Below, in pieces: positions 51,144 through 59,446 of a stretch of 64,000 nt of DNA. A model generated the notes under the pieces. The model was not told where the DNA came from. It worked only from the letters and a program-made list of their open reading frames with translations, and ran no database searches. Where the stretch lies: IMG/VR virus record IMGVR_UViG_3300032523_001366, positions 1-64,000 of that record. One strand, 5' to 3'. The translations under genes and the position numbers were made by a program. Every line of letters starts with the position of its first letter. Within the stretch, counting starts at the first letter, position 1. The DNA comes from a virus.

Positions 51144-51926
51144 ATGGATGATGGCAGTATCTGGCTACTACAAGCTGTGTCTAAGCTTGGGCCCCTTCCA
51201 GTTAATTACCTAGTATTCGATGTTGAATCGACGGGACTAGATCTTAAGAACGATCTAGTGGTTCAGCTTGGATACGCTGTAGTAATAAATAAGAAGCTAG
51301 TAGACTGCTCTCATTACATACCAGATTGGACATCTGGAAAGGACAAGCACTTCTGTAACTGGCTGGAGAACAGAATGCTGATGACTAAAAATAGTATGGA
51401 GTCCCGCAACCAAGGACAGGGGCCTATGTATAAGCACAGCACTCATAGAATGAAGGCAGAGGGAGTACCAGTTGCCGAAGCATTTACAAACTTTATGGAC
51501 ATCATAAAGATATGTAAGGCTAATAAGTTAAGCCTTATAGCCCACAACGGGCTTAAGTTTGACCAGCCCATTCTTAATAACAATATAAAGCAGGTTCTTG
51601 GTGAGCATGAATCCTTTGAGTTTGAAAAGATTGGAGTTGGCTATTTTGACACTATGGCAATGGAGCGAGGATTGTACAGCAGGATAGTGCCATATCCTGA
51701 GGATGATTGGATGAGCTTTACCGGCAGACTTGTAAAGGAGGGAGGAAGAATATATTCTTCTTTAGATAGGCACTGTTCAAATAAATATAATTTAGTAAAC
51801 AAACATAGTATGAGTGGTAGTGCTCATGAGGCGGATTTTGACTGTAGATTAACCCACCATCTTTTTGAAGAGTACAGAGAGATGTGCGAGAGAGTCCAGC
51901 AAACCATAATCAAAGAGATTAAATGA
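51144..51926 (+). CDS. DEDDh exonuclease (DnaQ-like)
   Basis: 260 residues. Exo I is FDVESTG (Asp26, Glu28), Exo II is IAHNGLKFDQPIL, and Exo III is SAHEADFDCRLT, the His-x4-Asp of the DEDDh class. A stand-alone 3'-5' exonuclease for proofreading or end processing. Overlaps the resolvase gene by four bases. Confidence 0.88.
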   Translation: MDDGSIWLLQAVSKLGPLPVNYLVFDVESTGLDLKNDLVVQLGYAVVINKKLVDCSHYIPDWTSGKDKHFCNWLENRMLMTKNSMESRNQGQGPMYKHSTHRMKAEGVPVAEAFTNFMDIIKICKANKLSLIAHNGLKFDQPILNNNIKQVLGEHESFEFEKIGVGYFDTMAMERGLYSRIVPYPEDDWMSFTGRLVKEGGRIYSSLDRHCSNKYNLVNKHSMSGSAHEADFDCRLTHHLFEEYREMCERVQQTIIKEIK

Positions 51927-52561
51927 AATTCAACGTAGAAAAATATCCTGAAGACCTAGGAGAAAAGGTATCTGCCCTCAGGGTAGATAACACCAAGACA
52001 GTACTAGGATTAGACCTAGGTACTAACTGCGGGTACTCTTACTGCTTCATAAATACCAAAATTGAAAGCAAGACTAGAATACACGCCGGACAGCTGGATC
52101 TATCAGCCGGCCCTTACGATTCCGGAGCTATAAGGTTTATACGACTTAGGCAGTTCTTGTCTGCTATAAAGCCTGACCTTATATGCTACGAAGACGTAAA
52201 GTATACTCCATCAGGACAGGGCTTTATGAGTGTAGGAGCTATTATAGCTAGAGCTGCCCCTGCTTGCGAATGGTTCGGAGCCCTTAAGGCTACAGTAAGT
52301 ACTTGGGCTGAAGAGAATAATGTTCCTTGCTCTGGAATACCTATCGGTACTATAAAGAAGAGGGCAACTGGAAAAGGTAACGCAAATAAGGTAGATATCA
52401 TAAAGGCTTGTAACAGCGAGTTTGGATTCGACTTTGACCATGAGGGTTATGAGAGCTCCGGAGTGGACAACATAGCAGACTCCGTGTACGTATGTGCTTT
52501 GGCAGTAGAAACTTATGGATTAGGATTTAAAGAACAGAAAGAGGTTTTAGATGCACGCTAA
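51923..52561 (+). CDS. RuvC-like Holliday junction resolvase
   Basis: 212 residues. RNase H-fold resolvase motifs: LGLDLGT (Asp31), ICYEDV (Glu90) and a C-terminal VDNIADSVYV (Asp182, Asp186). Matches the phage RuvC-like family used to resolve recombination junctions before packaging. Overlaps both neighbours. Confidence 0.88.
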   Translation: MKFNVEKYPEDLGEKVSALRVDNTKTVLGLDLGTNCGYSYCFINTKIESKTRIHAGQLDLSAGPYDSGAIRFIRLRQFLSAIKPDLICYEDVKYTPSGQGFMSVGAIIARAAPACEWFGALKATVSTWAEENNVPCSGIPIGTIKKRATGKGNANKVDIIKACNSEFGFDFDHEGYESSGVDNIADSVYVCALAVETYGLGFKEQKEVLDAR

Positions 52562-53510
52562 TCACGTTAACAACAGTAAGGTAGCTCACGCTACAAAAGA
52601 CCCTTTAAAGTCAGCCCTGCTATATGAGGCAGAGGGCCCCGGAAGTCTATACTTTATGGACGCCCTAAAGCTGTCTAGGATGCTAGAGACAGCAGCCTTG
52701 GCAGACGTACAGGCTAAAGCATCAGCAATGGGTGCTAGTAGTGAGGCAGTGGATAAGCTTAAGCGCGACGTGGTCTATATGGCCAGGTCAAACCCCATAG
52801 AGAGCTTTAGAATATCCAAGGCCTGTAGTAAGGCTTCAAAGTACCTATCAGACTCCTCTGAAAAGCACTCTAAAGGCTCTGGCTCAATACCTTCAAAAAA
52901 ATGCAAGCCCCTTTATAACAGGGAGAAGTATATGCAGAGGTTTGATGCTGGCTTAAATAACGATGAGCTTATAACTTCAAGTATACCAAACCTATTTACG
53001 GGTAAGAGAGAAGACCTAGACTTAGTTATCTCTTACATACTAGATAGGTGTGAGATAAACGAGAACTGTTGCTTGCACTTAAGCTCAAAGAGCTTTAACA
53101 AGAAGCTTAATAAGAACTACAAAAGGCTTAAACCAGAAGACTGGGAAGGAAAGTTAAAGGCTAGGAATAACTCAGGCATGAAAGGCTTGATAGCTATAGG
53201 AAGCATGCTTAAGCCGCTTGAAGTGTTAATAGTAGATGACCTAAGCCTTGGTTATGGCTATTCTGATAAGGCTTACTCTAATCTTAGAAAGGCTCATATG
53301 TGCTACAATAGCTGCAGCCTTAGCACATGCGCTAGGGGCGTAGTATTGTTAGCGTTTCAGGAAGCTGTATCTGACGATAAGATAAAAGACTCTTTCGCTA
53401 TGACATCTATGATTGAAAAGTCAAACTATTACGAATGTCTGTCTGACGGTAAGAGTGTGTTCTTAAGGGATAAGTCTTTCAACCTAGTCCTAACTATACC
53501 TAAGGAGTAG
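52551..53510 (+). CDS. Unknown 319-aa protein
   Basis: 319 residues, start inside the resolvase gene with GAGGTTTTAG upstream. Basic, helical, with a strand PLEVLIVDDLSLG that looks like a Walker B, and QEAVSDD later; no Walker A is visible, so an ATPase call is not made. Function unknown. Confidence 0.7.
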   Translation: MHANHVNNSKVAHATKDPLKSALLYEAEGPGSLYFMDALKLSRMLETAALADVQAKASAMGASSEAVDKLKRDVVYMARSNPIESFRISKACSKASKYLSDSSEKHSKGSGSIPSKKCKPLYNREKYMQRFDAGLNNDELITSSIPNLFTGKREDLDLVISYILDRCEINENCCLHLSSKSFNKKLNKNYKRLKPEDWEGKLKARNNSGMKGLIAIGSMLKPLEVLIVDDLSLGYGYSDKAYSNLRKAHMCYNSCSLSTCARGVVLLAFQEAVSDDKIKDSFAMTSMIEKSNYYECLSDGKSVFLRDKSFNLVLTIPKE

Positions 53511-53511
53511 C

Positions 53512-54177
53512 ATGTCAGATAAAAGACTATCACATGAGGAAGTTGAAATCCTAGTAAGCGGAACTCCAGACACTGAATTTGTGGGGCGGGCTCCTGTAGA
53601 CGAAGGCATAGTTGATGGCAAAATAGACTCACCCTCTATGAGTGAGCTTAAAAAGCTGCCAGCCTTGAAAAGAGTAGAGCTATCTGACTCTCTGTCAAGC
53701 CTTACCAATGACTTTGTGTTCTTTAACCATACTATGCTGTTTTCAAAGGGAGGGTTAGACTTTGACCCCCTTATGGAGTATCAGGCGTGGTGCGGTAAAG
53801 ATAGCGCTGTAAACTACATGGTATTCAATAGGAAGATATTCAATAACTTCGACTTTCCAGATAAGAGCGGGGGTCATGACAGCCTTCTAGCCTTCACTAC
53901 TGTAGAGCACTGGCCCGTAATAGAGAAAGCCATAGGATCACTTACTATTCTTAATCGAAGTAAGGATTACATGTTTCTTTGTGAGCTAGCTAAGGTTAAG
54001 ATACCTGACCCCAAGAACCCTAAAATGTTCATAGAGCCTTATATATGGAACCTGAGAGGATCGATCTGTAGCTGGGAGTGTTCAGGATACCCAGTACCCC
54101 AGCTTATAAAGAAACCAGCTAACTACGAAGCAAAACGACTTATGAGGGCCATTAAAAATGAGCGACTTGATCCCTGA
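53512..54177 (+). CDS. Unknown 221-aa protein
   Basis: 221 residues after AAGGAGTAGC. No recognised motif. Overlaps the next gene by 20 bases. Confidence 0.72.
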   Translation: MSDKRLSHEEVEILVSGTPDTEFVGRAPVDEGIVDGKIDSPSMSELKKLPALKRVELSDSLSSLTNDFVFFNHTMLFSKGGLDFDPLMEYQAWCGKDSAVNYMVFNRKIFNNFDFPDKSGGHDSLLAFTTVEHWPVIEKAIGSLTILNRSKDYMFLCELAKVKIPDPKNPKMFIEPYIWNLRGSICSWECSGYPVPQLIKKPANYEAKRLMRAIKNERLDP

Positions 54178-54457
54178 TAGAAGATTCTTAAAGACTAAGA
54201 CCTTTGTTGAAGAGAGAGTCTACGAGAGACCCGTAGGAGCAGCTCCAGATGACTGGCGCTTAGTTAAAGTAACAGAGCCCCTAGACGATACAGTTAATAA
54301 CTGGGTCGTTAAAGAAAGGGTTACTATTGTAAGCACATCTCCTCCTGGAATTAACAGCAGGTGGCTAGACAAGGACATGACCAGTAGGGCAGTACTGATT
54401 GCTTTGACGATCATATATGAAGGCGGCATAAATGAACAATGGCCAGAACGAGTCTGA
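54158..54457 (+). CDS. Unknown 99-aa protein
   Basis: 99 residues; start lies in the previous gene without a strong binding site, so coupled translation is likely. Overlaps the next gene by 26 bases. Function unknown. Confidence 0.62.
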   Translation: MSDLIPDRRFLKTKTFVEERVYERPVGAAPDDWRLVKVTEPLDDTVNNWVVKERVTIVSTSPPGINSRWLDKDMTSRAVLIALTIIYEGGINEQWPERV

Positions 54458-54776
54458 TTCAGGCCATGAAGGCGGGAATGACAATAAGTTCTACCTTATG
54501 ATCATACCCGCTCATGGTAAGCCGGAATGCAAGGAGTTTATATCGAAAGACGACCTTGTTTCCGAATTAAGATCCCTGTCTAAGAAAAGGGTATCTTGTC
54601 ATGTATTTGAAGGGCAGCGCTGGCACATATCTTTACCTCCTCGCAAGCTTATTTCTCCAGACGGATCTATAGAGGCTGACCTATCTCACAACCCAGACTC
54701 AATAGACATAGACTTAGAAGGGTACCTTTTTGAAGACCCAGCTGTAGTCGACGACGAGGATGAATTCGAAGTTTAG
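54432..54776 (+). CDS. Acidic 114-aa protein
   Basis: 114 residues; AAGGCGGCATAA precedes ATG. The last 25 residues are highly acidic (DIDLEGYLFEDPAVVDDEDE). Last gene of the block before the hairpin-dense unit. Confidence 0.7.
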   Translation: MNNGQNESDSGHEGGNDNKFYLMIIPAHGKPECKEFISKDDLVSELRSLSKKRVSCHVFEGQRWHISLPPRKLISPDGSIEADLSHNPDSIDIDLEGYLFEDPAVVDDEDEFEV

Positions 54777-54791
54777 CGACATATCTACCTC

Positions 54792-54821
54792 CTAAATTCA
54801 GCTAAAAAACGCGTCATAATC
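54792..54821 (+). promoter_or_regulatory. Promoter-like element, copy 2
   Basis: CTAAATTC, 11 bases, GCGTCATAATC: the same layout and spacing as 3591-3620. A stem-loop (ACGGC/GCCGT with outer GTT/AAC, 54826-54847) follows immediately, as in copy 1. It heads the hairpin-dense unit. Promoter activity is inferred. Confidence 0.5.
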
Positions 54822-54866
54822 ATATGTTACGGCTACCCGCCGTCAACTGAAAGGGAGGGTGCAGAT

Positions 54867-55127
54867 ATGGAGATCATTGTTCTCCTATCCCTTGTCATAT
54901 TTCTTGTCTGGGCGTGCTCGTCACGCAAAGGCAAGAAGCAGCCAGAAGGCGTAGTGCCCATGAGGCCTTACGTACTTCTGGATGGCCAACTCAGGGAAGT
55001 TGTCCATCGGAAAAGAATGGGTGGATCCGTAGTGTGTACGGTGAAGCCATTGGAGAAGGGCTGCCCTCGGGCCCGAGTAATCGTTCCTGCGGAAGGGAAT
55101 GATATAACCTGGTTACCTAAAAGGTAA
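54867..55127 (+). CDS. Small membrane-anchored protein, 86 aa, hairpin-rich
   Basis: 86 residues after AAAGGGAGGGTGCAGAT. Residues 2-18 (EIIVLLSLVIFLVWACS) form an N-terminal membrane anchor, followed by a basic, strand-rich cytoplasmic or periplasmic part. The DNA carries GCGTG/CACGC (54912-54926), CAACT/AGTTG (54987-55002), CCGTA/TACGG (55027-55041), CTCGGGCCCGAG (55066-55077) and GGTTACC/GGTAACC over the stop codon (55111-55129). Confidence 0.65.
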   Translation: MEIIVLLSLVIFLVWACSSRKGKKQPEGVVPMRPYVLLDGQLREVVHRKRMGGSVVCTVKPLEKGCPRARVIVPAEGNDITWLPKR

Positions 55128-55151
55128 CCTCTTTATGAAGGATATAACACG

Positions 55152-55883
55152 ATGTTATCAGCTAATGGAGTGGTAGGTGGTGGTGTTTCTGGTTTAACCA
55201 AAGCGGCCTTAGAGGCCTTATTTGGTGGCGCTTACGATAGTAACGCCTGGGTCCTATGGCTGCCTGATGACGGGCAGTCGACCACCTTTAAAGGTGGGGA
55301 CTTATTCACGGAGGAGAGGGTGATAGCCCTCGTGCGGTACGGAAACAAAAATGTTTCCGTCTGGAAGAGCATTGAAGGTCAAATGACGCCTATGTGCGTC
55401 TTTGTCCCCGCTAAGTGGGGATTTGGCAAGAATAAGAATATCCCAATAGCTTCGGCTTATGCTGAAGGCTTGTTGGGAGTGACGCCCGCCGACGGGTTCC
55501 TTGATCACCTAACCCTCCCAAAGAGGGTGGTAGGGTTTAGGGATGCAGACCTAGAGACGTTTGACGTCTCGGAATGCAATCAGAAGTACCTCTCGTCTCT
55601 GGCTAGGTCTAACGACCCTGCCAAAATGGAGGCGTCATTTGAGGCCCTCAAGGCGAAGAAAATAGGGGGTATGAGCTTTATCCCCGAGGCGGTCTTACCG
55701 GACAGTTATGTTCGAGGTATAGATCAGCCATCTTTACTAGACTTATCAGGTTTGATCGATCATTTCAGGGAGCCGATTCCCCAAATGGTCTACCAGACTG
55801 CCTTAACCAAGCACGGGCTCGGTTATGGCGCCGCCCTCGGAGGAATCCGTAGGCGGGAGAAGAATACCCGAGGAAGGGCGTAA
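55152..55883 (+). CDS. Unknown 243-aa protein, hairpin-saturated coding DNA
   Basis: 243 residues; GAAGGATATAACACG precedes ATG, and the ATG itself is inside a stem (55144-55158). The protein has no recognised domain; the N-terminus is Gly-rich (NGVVGGGVSGL) and the C-terminus basic (RRREKNTRGRA). At least 17 perfect or near-perfect stems tile the coding DNA, including ACGGAAACA/TGTTTCCGT (55339-55360), a 15-bp compound stem (55441-55478), GAGACGT/ACGTCTC (55554-55570), and a 12-bp stem whose GTAA loop contains the stop codon (55868-55895). The coding sequence seems selected for RNA or DNA secondary structure. Confidence 0.7.
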   Translation: MLSANGVVGGGVSGLTKAALEALFGGAYDSNAWVLWLPDDGQSTTFKGGDLFTEERVIALVRYGNKNVSVWKSIEGQMTPMCVFVPAKWGFGKNKNIPIASAYAEGLLGVTPADGFLDHLTLPKRVVGFRDADLETFDVSECNQKYLSSLARSNDPAKMEASFEALKAKKIGGMSFIPEAVLPDSYVRGIDQPSLLDLSGLIDHFREPIPQMVYQTALTKHGLGYGAALGGIRRREKNTRGRA

Positions 55884-56209
55884 GCCTTTCCTCGGATAGG
55901 GCTATGGCGTTCTCTCCATAGCTTTGCAGGACCTGCGGTAGCGCTTATAATTCCTGATGCCGCTTAGACGGCTAGGGTGTAGTATGCGCTGCAGTAAGAG
56001 CTGCCCTTCAATGGGTAGAGAAGCTTAGGGGCACAAATGGTAACTCCTAAGTAGTATTCCAGGCCCCTGTTCGGCTAACCCTTCAATAAGGTGAACGACA
56101 GTCCAATACCGGTGCTCCCGGTTCTGAAGACTGGTTTGAGCGGGGGGCAGTTTAACTTCGACAGCCTCAGCAATGGGGCTGTCATTTAACATTAGCCAGG
56201 AGGGTAGTT
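55884..56209 (+). other. Structured non-coding stretch in hairpin unit
   Basis: No gene is visible for 326 bases. It contains GCTATGG/CCATAGC (55901-55922), several 4-6 bp stems (for example GCCG/CGGC, CTTAGG/CCTAAG, ACCGG/CCGGT), and GACAGCC/GGCTGTC extended by two inner pairs (56160-56183). It may be a structured RNA or an untranslated spacer; no known RNA family is recognised, though phage-borne large ncRNAs exist. Confidence 0.45.
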
Positions 56210-56389
56210 ATGTTATATGAAGCAGAAGTTATTGGGGAGTGGCGGGTTGATGCCGCTGTCGAAAGACAGTGCGTCCTCGCCGCGTTAAAGAGTGCCGAAA
56301 GGCACGGACCCGGAGACTTCCGGGTTTTAACAGCTACCTCTGGAGGTAGCGTAGACGTGGTATACGTAAAAGTATACCTAATTAACTAG
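56210..56389 (+). CDS. Small protein, 59 aa, hairpin-rich
   Basis: 59 residues after CCAGGAGGGTAGTT, a strong binding site. Five hairpins follow each other in 125 bases of coding sequence: CTGTC/GACAG and GTGCC/GGCAC, both with GAAA tetraloops (56256-56269, 56292-56305), CCCGGA/TCCGGG (56309-56324), GCTACCT/AGGTAGC (56333-56350) and GGTATAC/GTATACC (56359-56378). Protein family not recognised. Confidence 0.6.
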   Translation: MLYEAEVIGEWRVDAAVERQCVLAALKSAERHGPGDFRVLTATSGGSVDVVYVKVYLIN

Positions 56390-56397
56390 ACCTAAAC

Positions 56398-56434
56398 CAC
56401 AGGAGCCTTAAACGGCTTCTGTGATTTTTTTTTA
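56398..56434 (+). terminator. Intrinsic terminator of hairpin unit
   Basis: CACAGGAGCC pairs with GGCTTCTGTG (one wobble) around TTAAAC, followed by A and ten T. Very strong terminator. Confidence 0.93.
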
Positions 56435-56451
56435 GCTATTAGATATCGTTA
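56430..56451 (+). repeat. Boundary repeat, copy 2
   Basis: 22 bp matching 4031-4052 at 20 positions (TTTTTAGCTAT, then AGATATCGTT), directly overlapping the terminator T-run. Followed by the palindrome GGGATACCGTATCCC (56476-56490), which recalls the GTATCCC/GGGATAC stem at 3625-3652. Confidence 0.55.
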
Positions 56452-56671
56452 CCTAGGATTACTTCTAGTACTAGAGGGATACCGTATCCCACCAGATATA
56501 TGGAGGACATAATTAAAATCACATGATAGTAGGGATTGCCAGTTATGAAGTATCCTATATTATCTGCAATCCATACTATCCGATCTTCTAATCTCATGTT
56601 GCTTATTGCTCCAATAAACAGTAGAAAGTTATAGTATAAGTTATTGCTTCAATATACTCGAAAGGATAATC
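56452..56671. other. AT-rich spacer before portal-region genes
   Basis: 220 bases without a gene. Apart from the GGGATACCGTATCCC palindrome nothing firm is seen; the AT-rich stretch (for example ATATATGGAGGACATAATTAAAA) probably contains the promoter of the portal operon, but no consensus is convincing. Confidence 0.4.
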
Positions 56672-57439
56672 ATGAACGGATATAACGGTCTAAGGTCTGT
56701 AACGGATGGATCAAACATAGATCCAAATAGGAAGACAACCAAAATAATCGTAGATCCTCATGAGCTGGACTCATTCACTATAGACATAAGTGCTATGAAG
56801 TCGGCAGCTAATCCTCATGCAGTAAAGTGGCCCGATAAGCAGGCTGATCTTAGGTCCCTCAACGGTGTGGATAGGTCAAAGTTAATATCCGACAATCTTA
56901 GAAAGATGTCTAGGGACGTAACTCAGGAGTCTCCCCCCAACCTAGGTACAGTGTCCGCTACTATTGATGGGGGTAATCACGCTAACCCGTCTGCAATGTT
57001 ACCCGGTTCAGCCGTAACTCCACCGTCTGTAAGGGTTTATTTCGATATGCCAGGGCTGGCTACTCTTAACTCTAAGTATCATGGAGCAGCCTTAGTACCT
57101 GGGTACCTTGTCCTCACGACGGATATGCGGTATGCAGGCCCAGGCGAGTTTTACCCATTTACTAGTAAGCTAGCTAACGAGTCTTCGGCATACATTGGAG
57201 TTATGGTAGAGGGCATAGATAGCCTATTTCTCATCAGACCTCCAGCTATTACTCATAAGTTCGGACCTTACGAGCACTGCCTTGTACCTATCAGCCAAGA
57301 AAAAGAGCTTCCAGAAGAGATTAAGAAGAACGTTGATAAGGATAAAGAAGTGGAGGCGTCTCCACAAACAGAGTATGATGATAAAGTTGGTTATGAGGAA
57401 TATGATAAAAAATCTAGCGACGATATCGGTGTACTTTAA
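56672..57439 (+). CDS. Unknown protein upstream of portal, 255 aa
   Basis: 255 residues after GAAAGGATAATC. Central strand-rich domain (RVYFDMPGLATLNSKYHGAA, VPGYLVLTTDMRYAG) and an acidic, charged C-terminal tail. Placed just before the portal gene, so a virion or assembly protein is likely. A palindrome variant is at 57352. Confidence 0.72.
   Translation: MNGYNGLRSVTDGSNIDPNRKTTKIIVDPHELDSFTIDISAMKSAANPHAVKWPDKQADLRSLNGVDRSKLISDNLRKMSRDVTQESPPNLGTVSATIDGGNHANPSAMLPGSAVTPPSVRVYFDMPGLATLNSKYHGAALVPGYLVLTTDMRYAGPGEFYPFTSKLANESSAYIGVMVEGIDSLFLIRPPAITHKFGPYEHCLVPISQEKELPEEIKKNVDKDKEVEASPQTEYDDKVGYEEYDKKSSDDIGVL
57352..57363. repeat. Dispersed palindrome variant GGAGGCGTCTCC
   Basis: One mismatch, same variant as at 19583, in the C-terminal coding region of the gene before the portal; first G at the third codon position; flanked by T and A. 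Confidence 0.75.
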
Positions 57440-57487
57440 TATAAAGACATAAGATCGGTATCACATAAGCCTTAGGAGACTGGTTTC

Positions 57488-59440
57488 ATGCCCGACTATT
57501 CAGAAGGAGCCCTAGGACGCGGATGGGCACTAAACGGCCGAGGGGATGAACCGTTTCCAGATCCATTTATGGATTATGCCTCTACAGTTATGCCTGAGAA
57601 TATCAGGGATGGCCTAAGGTACTGCGAGTTTATCTTTCATTCAAACTCAATGATAAGAGAAGCGGCTAGAAGGGTCTTAAGCTATTTTATCACTGACGTA
57701 GAGATAAGAGGCTTAAACGGTAAAGACTTAGGCGATGACGAGCGCCAGAAGTATGTATCATTCCTGGCTGAGACTCTAGACATAAAGACCATCCTGCACT
57801 CAGTAGGCCTAGACTTTCTCTGCTACGGCAATAGCTTTACCACTCTAGTAGTTCCCTTTAGAAGGTATCTCTACTGCCCTAAGTGCGGCCTTGATGTTCC
57901 ACTAAAGAACATGATTAATAATCCTAGCTTTGCATTCAAGTGGTCCATGCCTGAGTTTCAGGCTGTTTGCCCTAAATGTAAGTTCACTGGTAACTGGAAG
58001 CGAGTAGATAGGCGCACTAACGAACCAGAAGAGGTGCGTATTAGGCGCTGGCCAGCCGTAGAAATGGAAATAAGACATGACCCAGTAAGGGATAACCGAG
58101 ATTACCTGTGGCGTATACCAGAAGACTATAGGCTTCAAGTACGCAGAGGTGACCCCCAAATCCTAGAGACTGTACCATGGGAGATAGTCGAGGCTGTGGC
58201 CGCTAATGGGTTTCTTCTATTCGACAAGAAGGCTGTACATCATATGTATGAGCCTACTCTATCTGGAGTAAGGTCTAGAGGTTGGGGCATCTCTAGAACC
58301 CTAGTTAACTTTAGGCACGCTTGGTATGTGCAGGTGCTTCATCGATACAACGAGGCTATCGCGCTAGACTACGTTATTCCGTTCAGGGTACTAACTCCAG
58401 AGCCACAGTCTAGCTCAATGCCAGAAGCCGGTGATCCACTTATGAACATGGATCTAGGCGGCCTCAGAGGCCAAGTCCAAGCCATGCTCAGAAAGCGAAG
58501 AAGAGATCCGGCATCATGGAACTTCCTTAGCACTCCTATTAAGTACCAGATGCTTGGCGGAGAGGCTAGAAACTTAGCGCCTACAGATCTGCTAGAGGCA
58601 GGTATAACTAACTTACTTAACGGCTTTGGTATGCCAGCTGAACTATACAGAGGCACCCTTAGTCTTCAGGCTGCTCTTCCAGCTATTAGACTCTTTGAGT
58701 CCAGCTGGCAGTACCTTGTTCACTGCCTTAATAGCTTCCTAGCTGAGACCATAAAGTCAGTAGGGGACGCATTTGGCTGGGAGCCAGCTACTTGCAGACT
58801 TATCAAGCCCTCTATGCTTGACGATGTTCAGCTTATCATGTCCAAGATGCAGCTTATGCAGGCCCAGCAGGTCAGCCAGACTGGCGTGCTTAGAAGTATG
58901 GGTATGGACTTCAAAGAAGAGCAAAGGCAGATTCTCGACGAGCAAAGATTTGTTCAAGAGGAGCAAGCCAAGCTTCAGAAGAGTATGGAAGACTCTTCTA
59001 TTATGGAGCAAATGGCTCCATCTGTAACTGGGCAGTTCATGCAGTCTATGCAGCAGGGAGGACAGCCTCCTCAACCAGGCGGAGCCCCTGCACCGCAAGG
59101 AGCTCAGCCACCTCCGGGACCTGCTCAGAGCGCACCTCAAGGCCAAGGAGCCCCTCCCCCTCAGGGAGCTGCAGGTATGGCCGCCCAAGGTCTGTCGCTA
59201 TCTACTCCTACTGGGCCTAACCAGAAGGTAACTCCTCAGGACATGCAGGCAAAGGCACAGGCATTAGCGGATCAACTGCTAGCTATGCCTGAGTCTCAAA
59301 GACAGTCTGAGATGACTAAGCTTAAATCCCAAGATCCGATTATTCATAGCTTGGTTAAACAGACCATAGGTAACATTAGACAGCAGGCCCAGACACAGGG
59401 AGCTAGAATGATGCTACAACAACAATACGGCGTACAGTAG
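57488..59440 (+). CDS. Portal protein with zinc-ribbon insertion
   Basis: 650 residues after TTAGGAGACTGGTTTC. The N-terminal and middle regions have portal-like order: helical clip/stem segments, LDFLCYGNSFTTLVVPFRR, RGWGISRTLVNFRHAW, and a GGEARNLAPTDLLEAGITNL segment. A zinc-ribbon insertion with CPKC near 123 and CPKC near 160 is notable. The C-terminal 200 residues are Gln/Pro-rich (PPQPGGAPAPQGAQPPPGP) and disordered. Forms the dodecameric DNA gate of the head, partner of the terminase. Confidence 0.85.
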   Translation: MPDYSEGALGRGWALNGRGDEPFPDPFMDYASTVMPENIRDGLRYCEFIFHSNSMIREAARRVLSYFITDVEIRGLNGKDLGDDERQKYVSFLAETLDIKTILHSVGLDFLCYGNSFTTLVVPFRRYLYCPKCGLDVPLKNMINNPSFAFKWSMPEFQAVCPKCKFTGNWKRVDRRTNEPEEVRIRRWPAVEMEIRHDPVRDNRDYLWRIPEDYRLQVRRGDPQILETVPWEIVEAVAANGFLLFDKKAVHHMYEPTLSGVRSRGWGISRTLVNFRHAWYVQVLHRYNEAIALDYVIPFRVLTPEPQSSSMPEAGDPLMNMDLGGLRGQVQAMLRKRRRDPASWNFLSTPIKYQMLGGEARNLAPTDLLEAGITNLLNGFGMPAELYRGTLSLQAALPAIRLFESSWQYLVHCLNSFLAETIKSVGDAFGWEPATCRLIKPSMLDDVQLIMSKMQLMQAQQVSQTGVLRSMGMDFKEEQRQILDEQRFVQEEQAKLQKSMEDSSIMEQMAPSVTGQFMQSMQQGGQPPQPGGAPAPQGAQPPPGPAQSAPQGQGAPPPQGAAGMAAQGLSLSTPTGPNQKVTPQDMQAKAQALADQLLAMPESQRQSEMTKLKSQDPIIHSLVKQTIGNIRQQAQTQGARMMLQQQYGVQ

Positions 59441-59446
59441 AAGGCT

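Noticed and set aside
52551-53510. ATPase or helicase loader
   Set aside because: A Walker B-like strand is visible but there is no Walker A, so the similarity is not enough.
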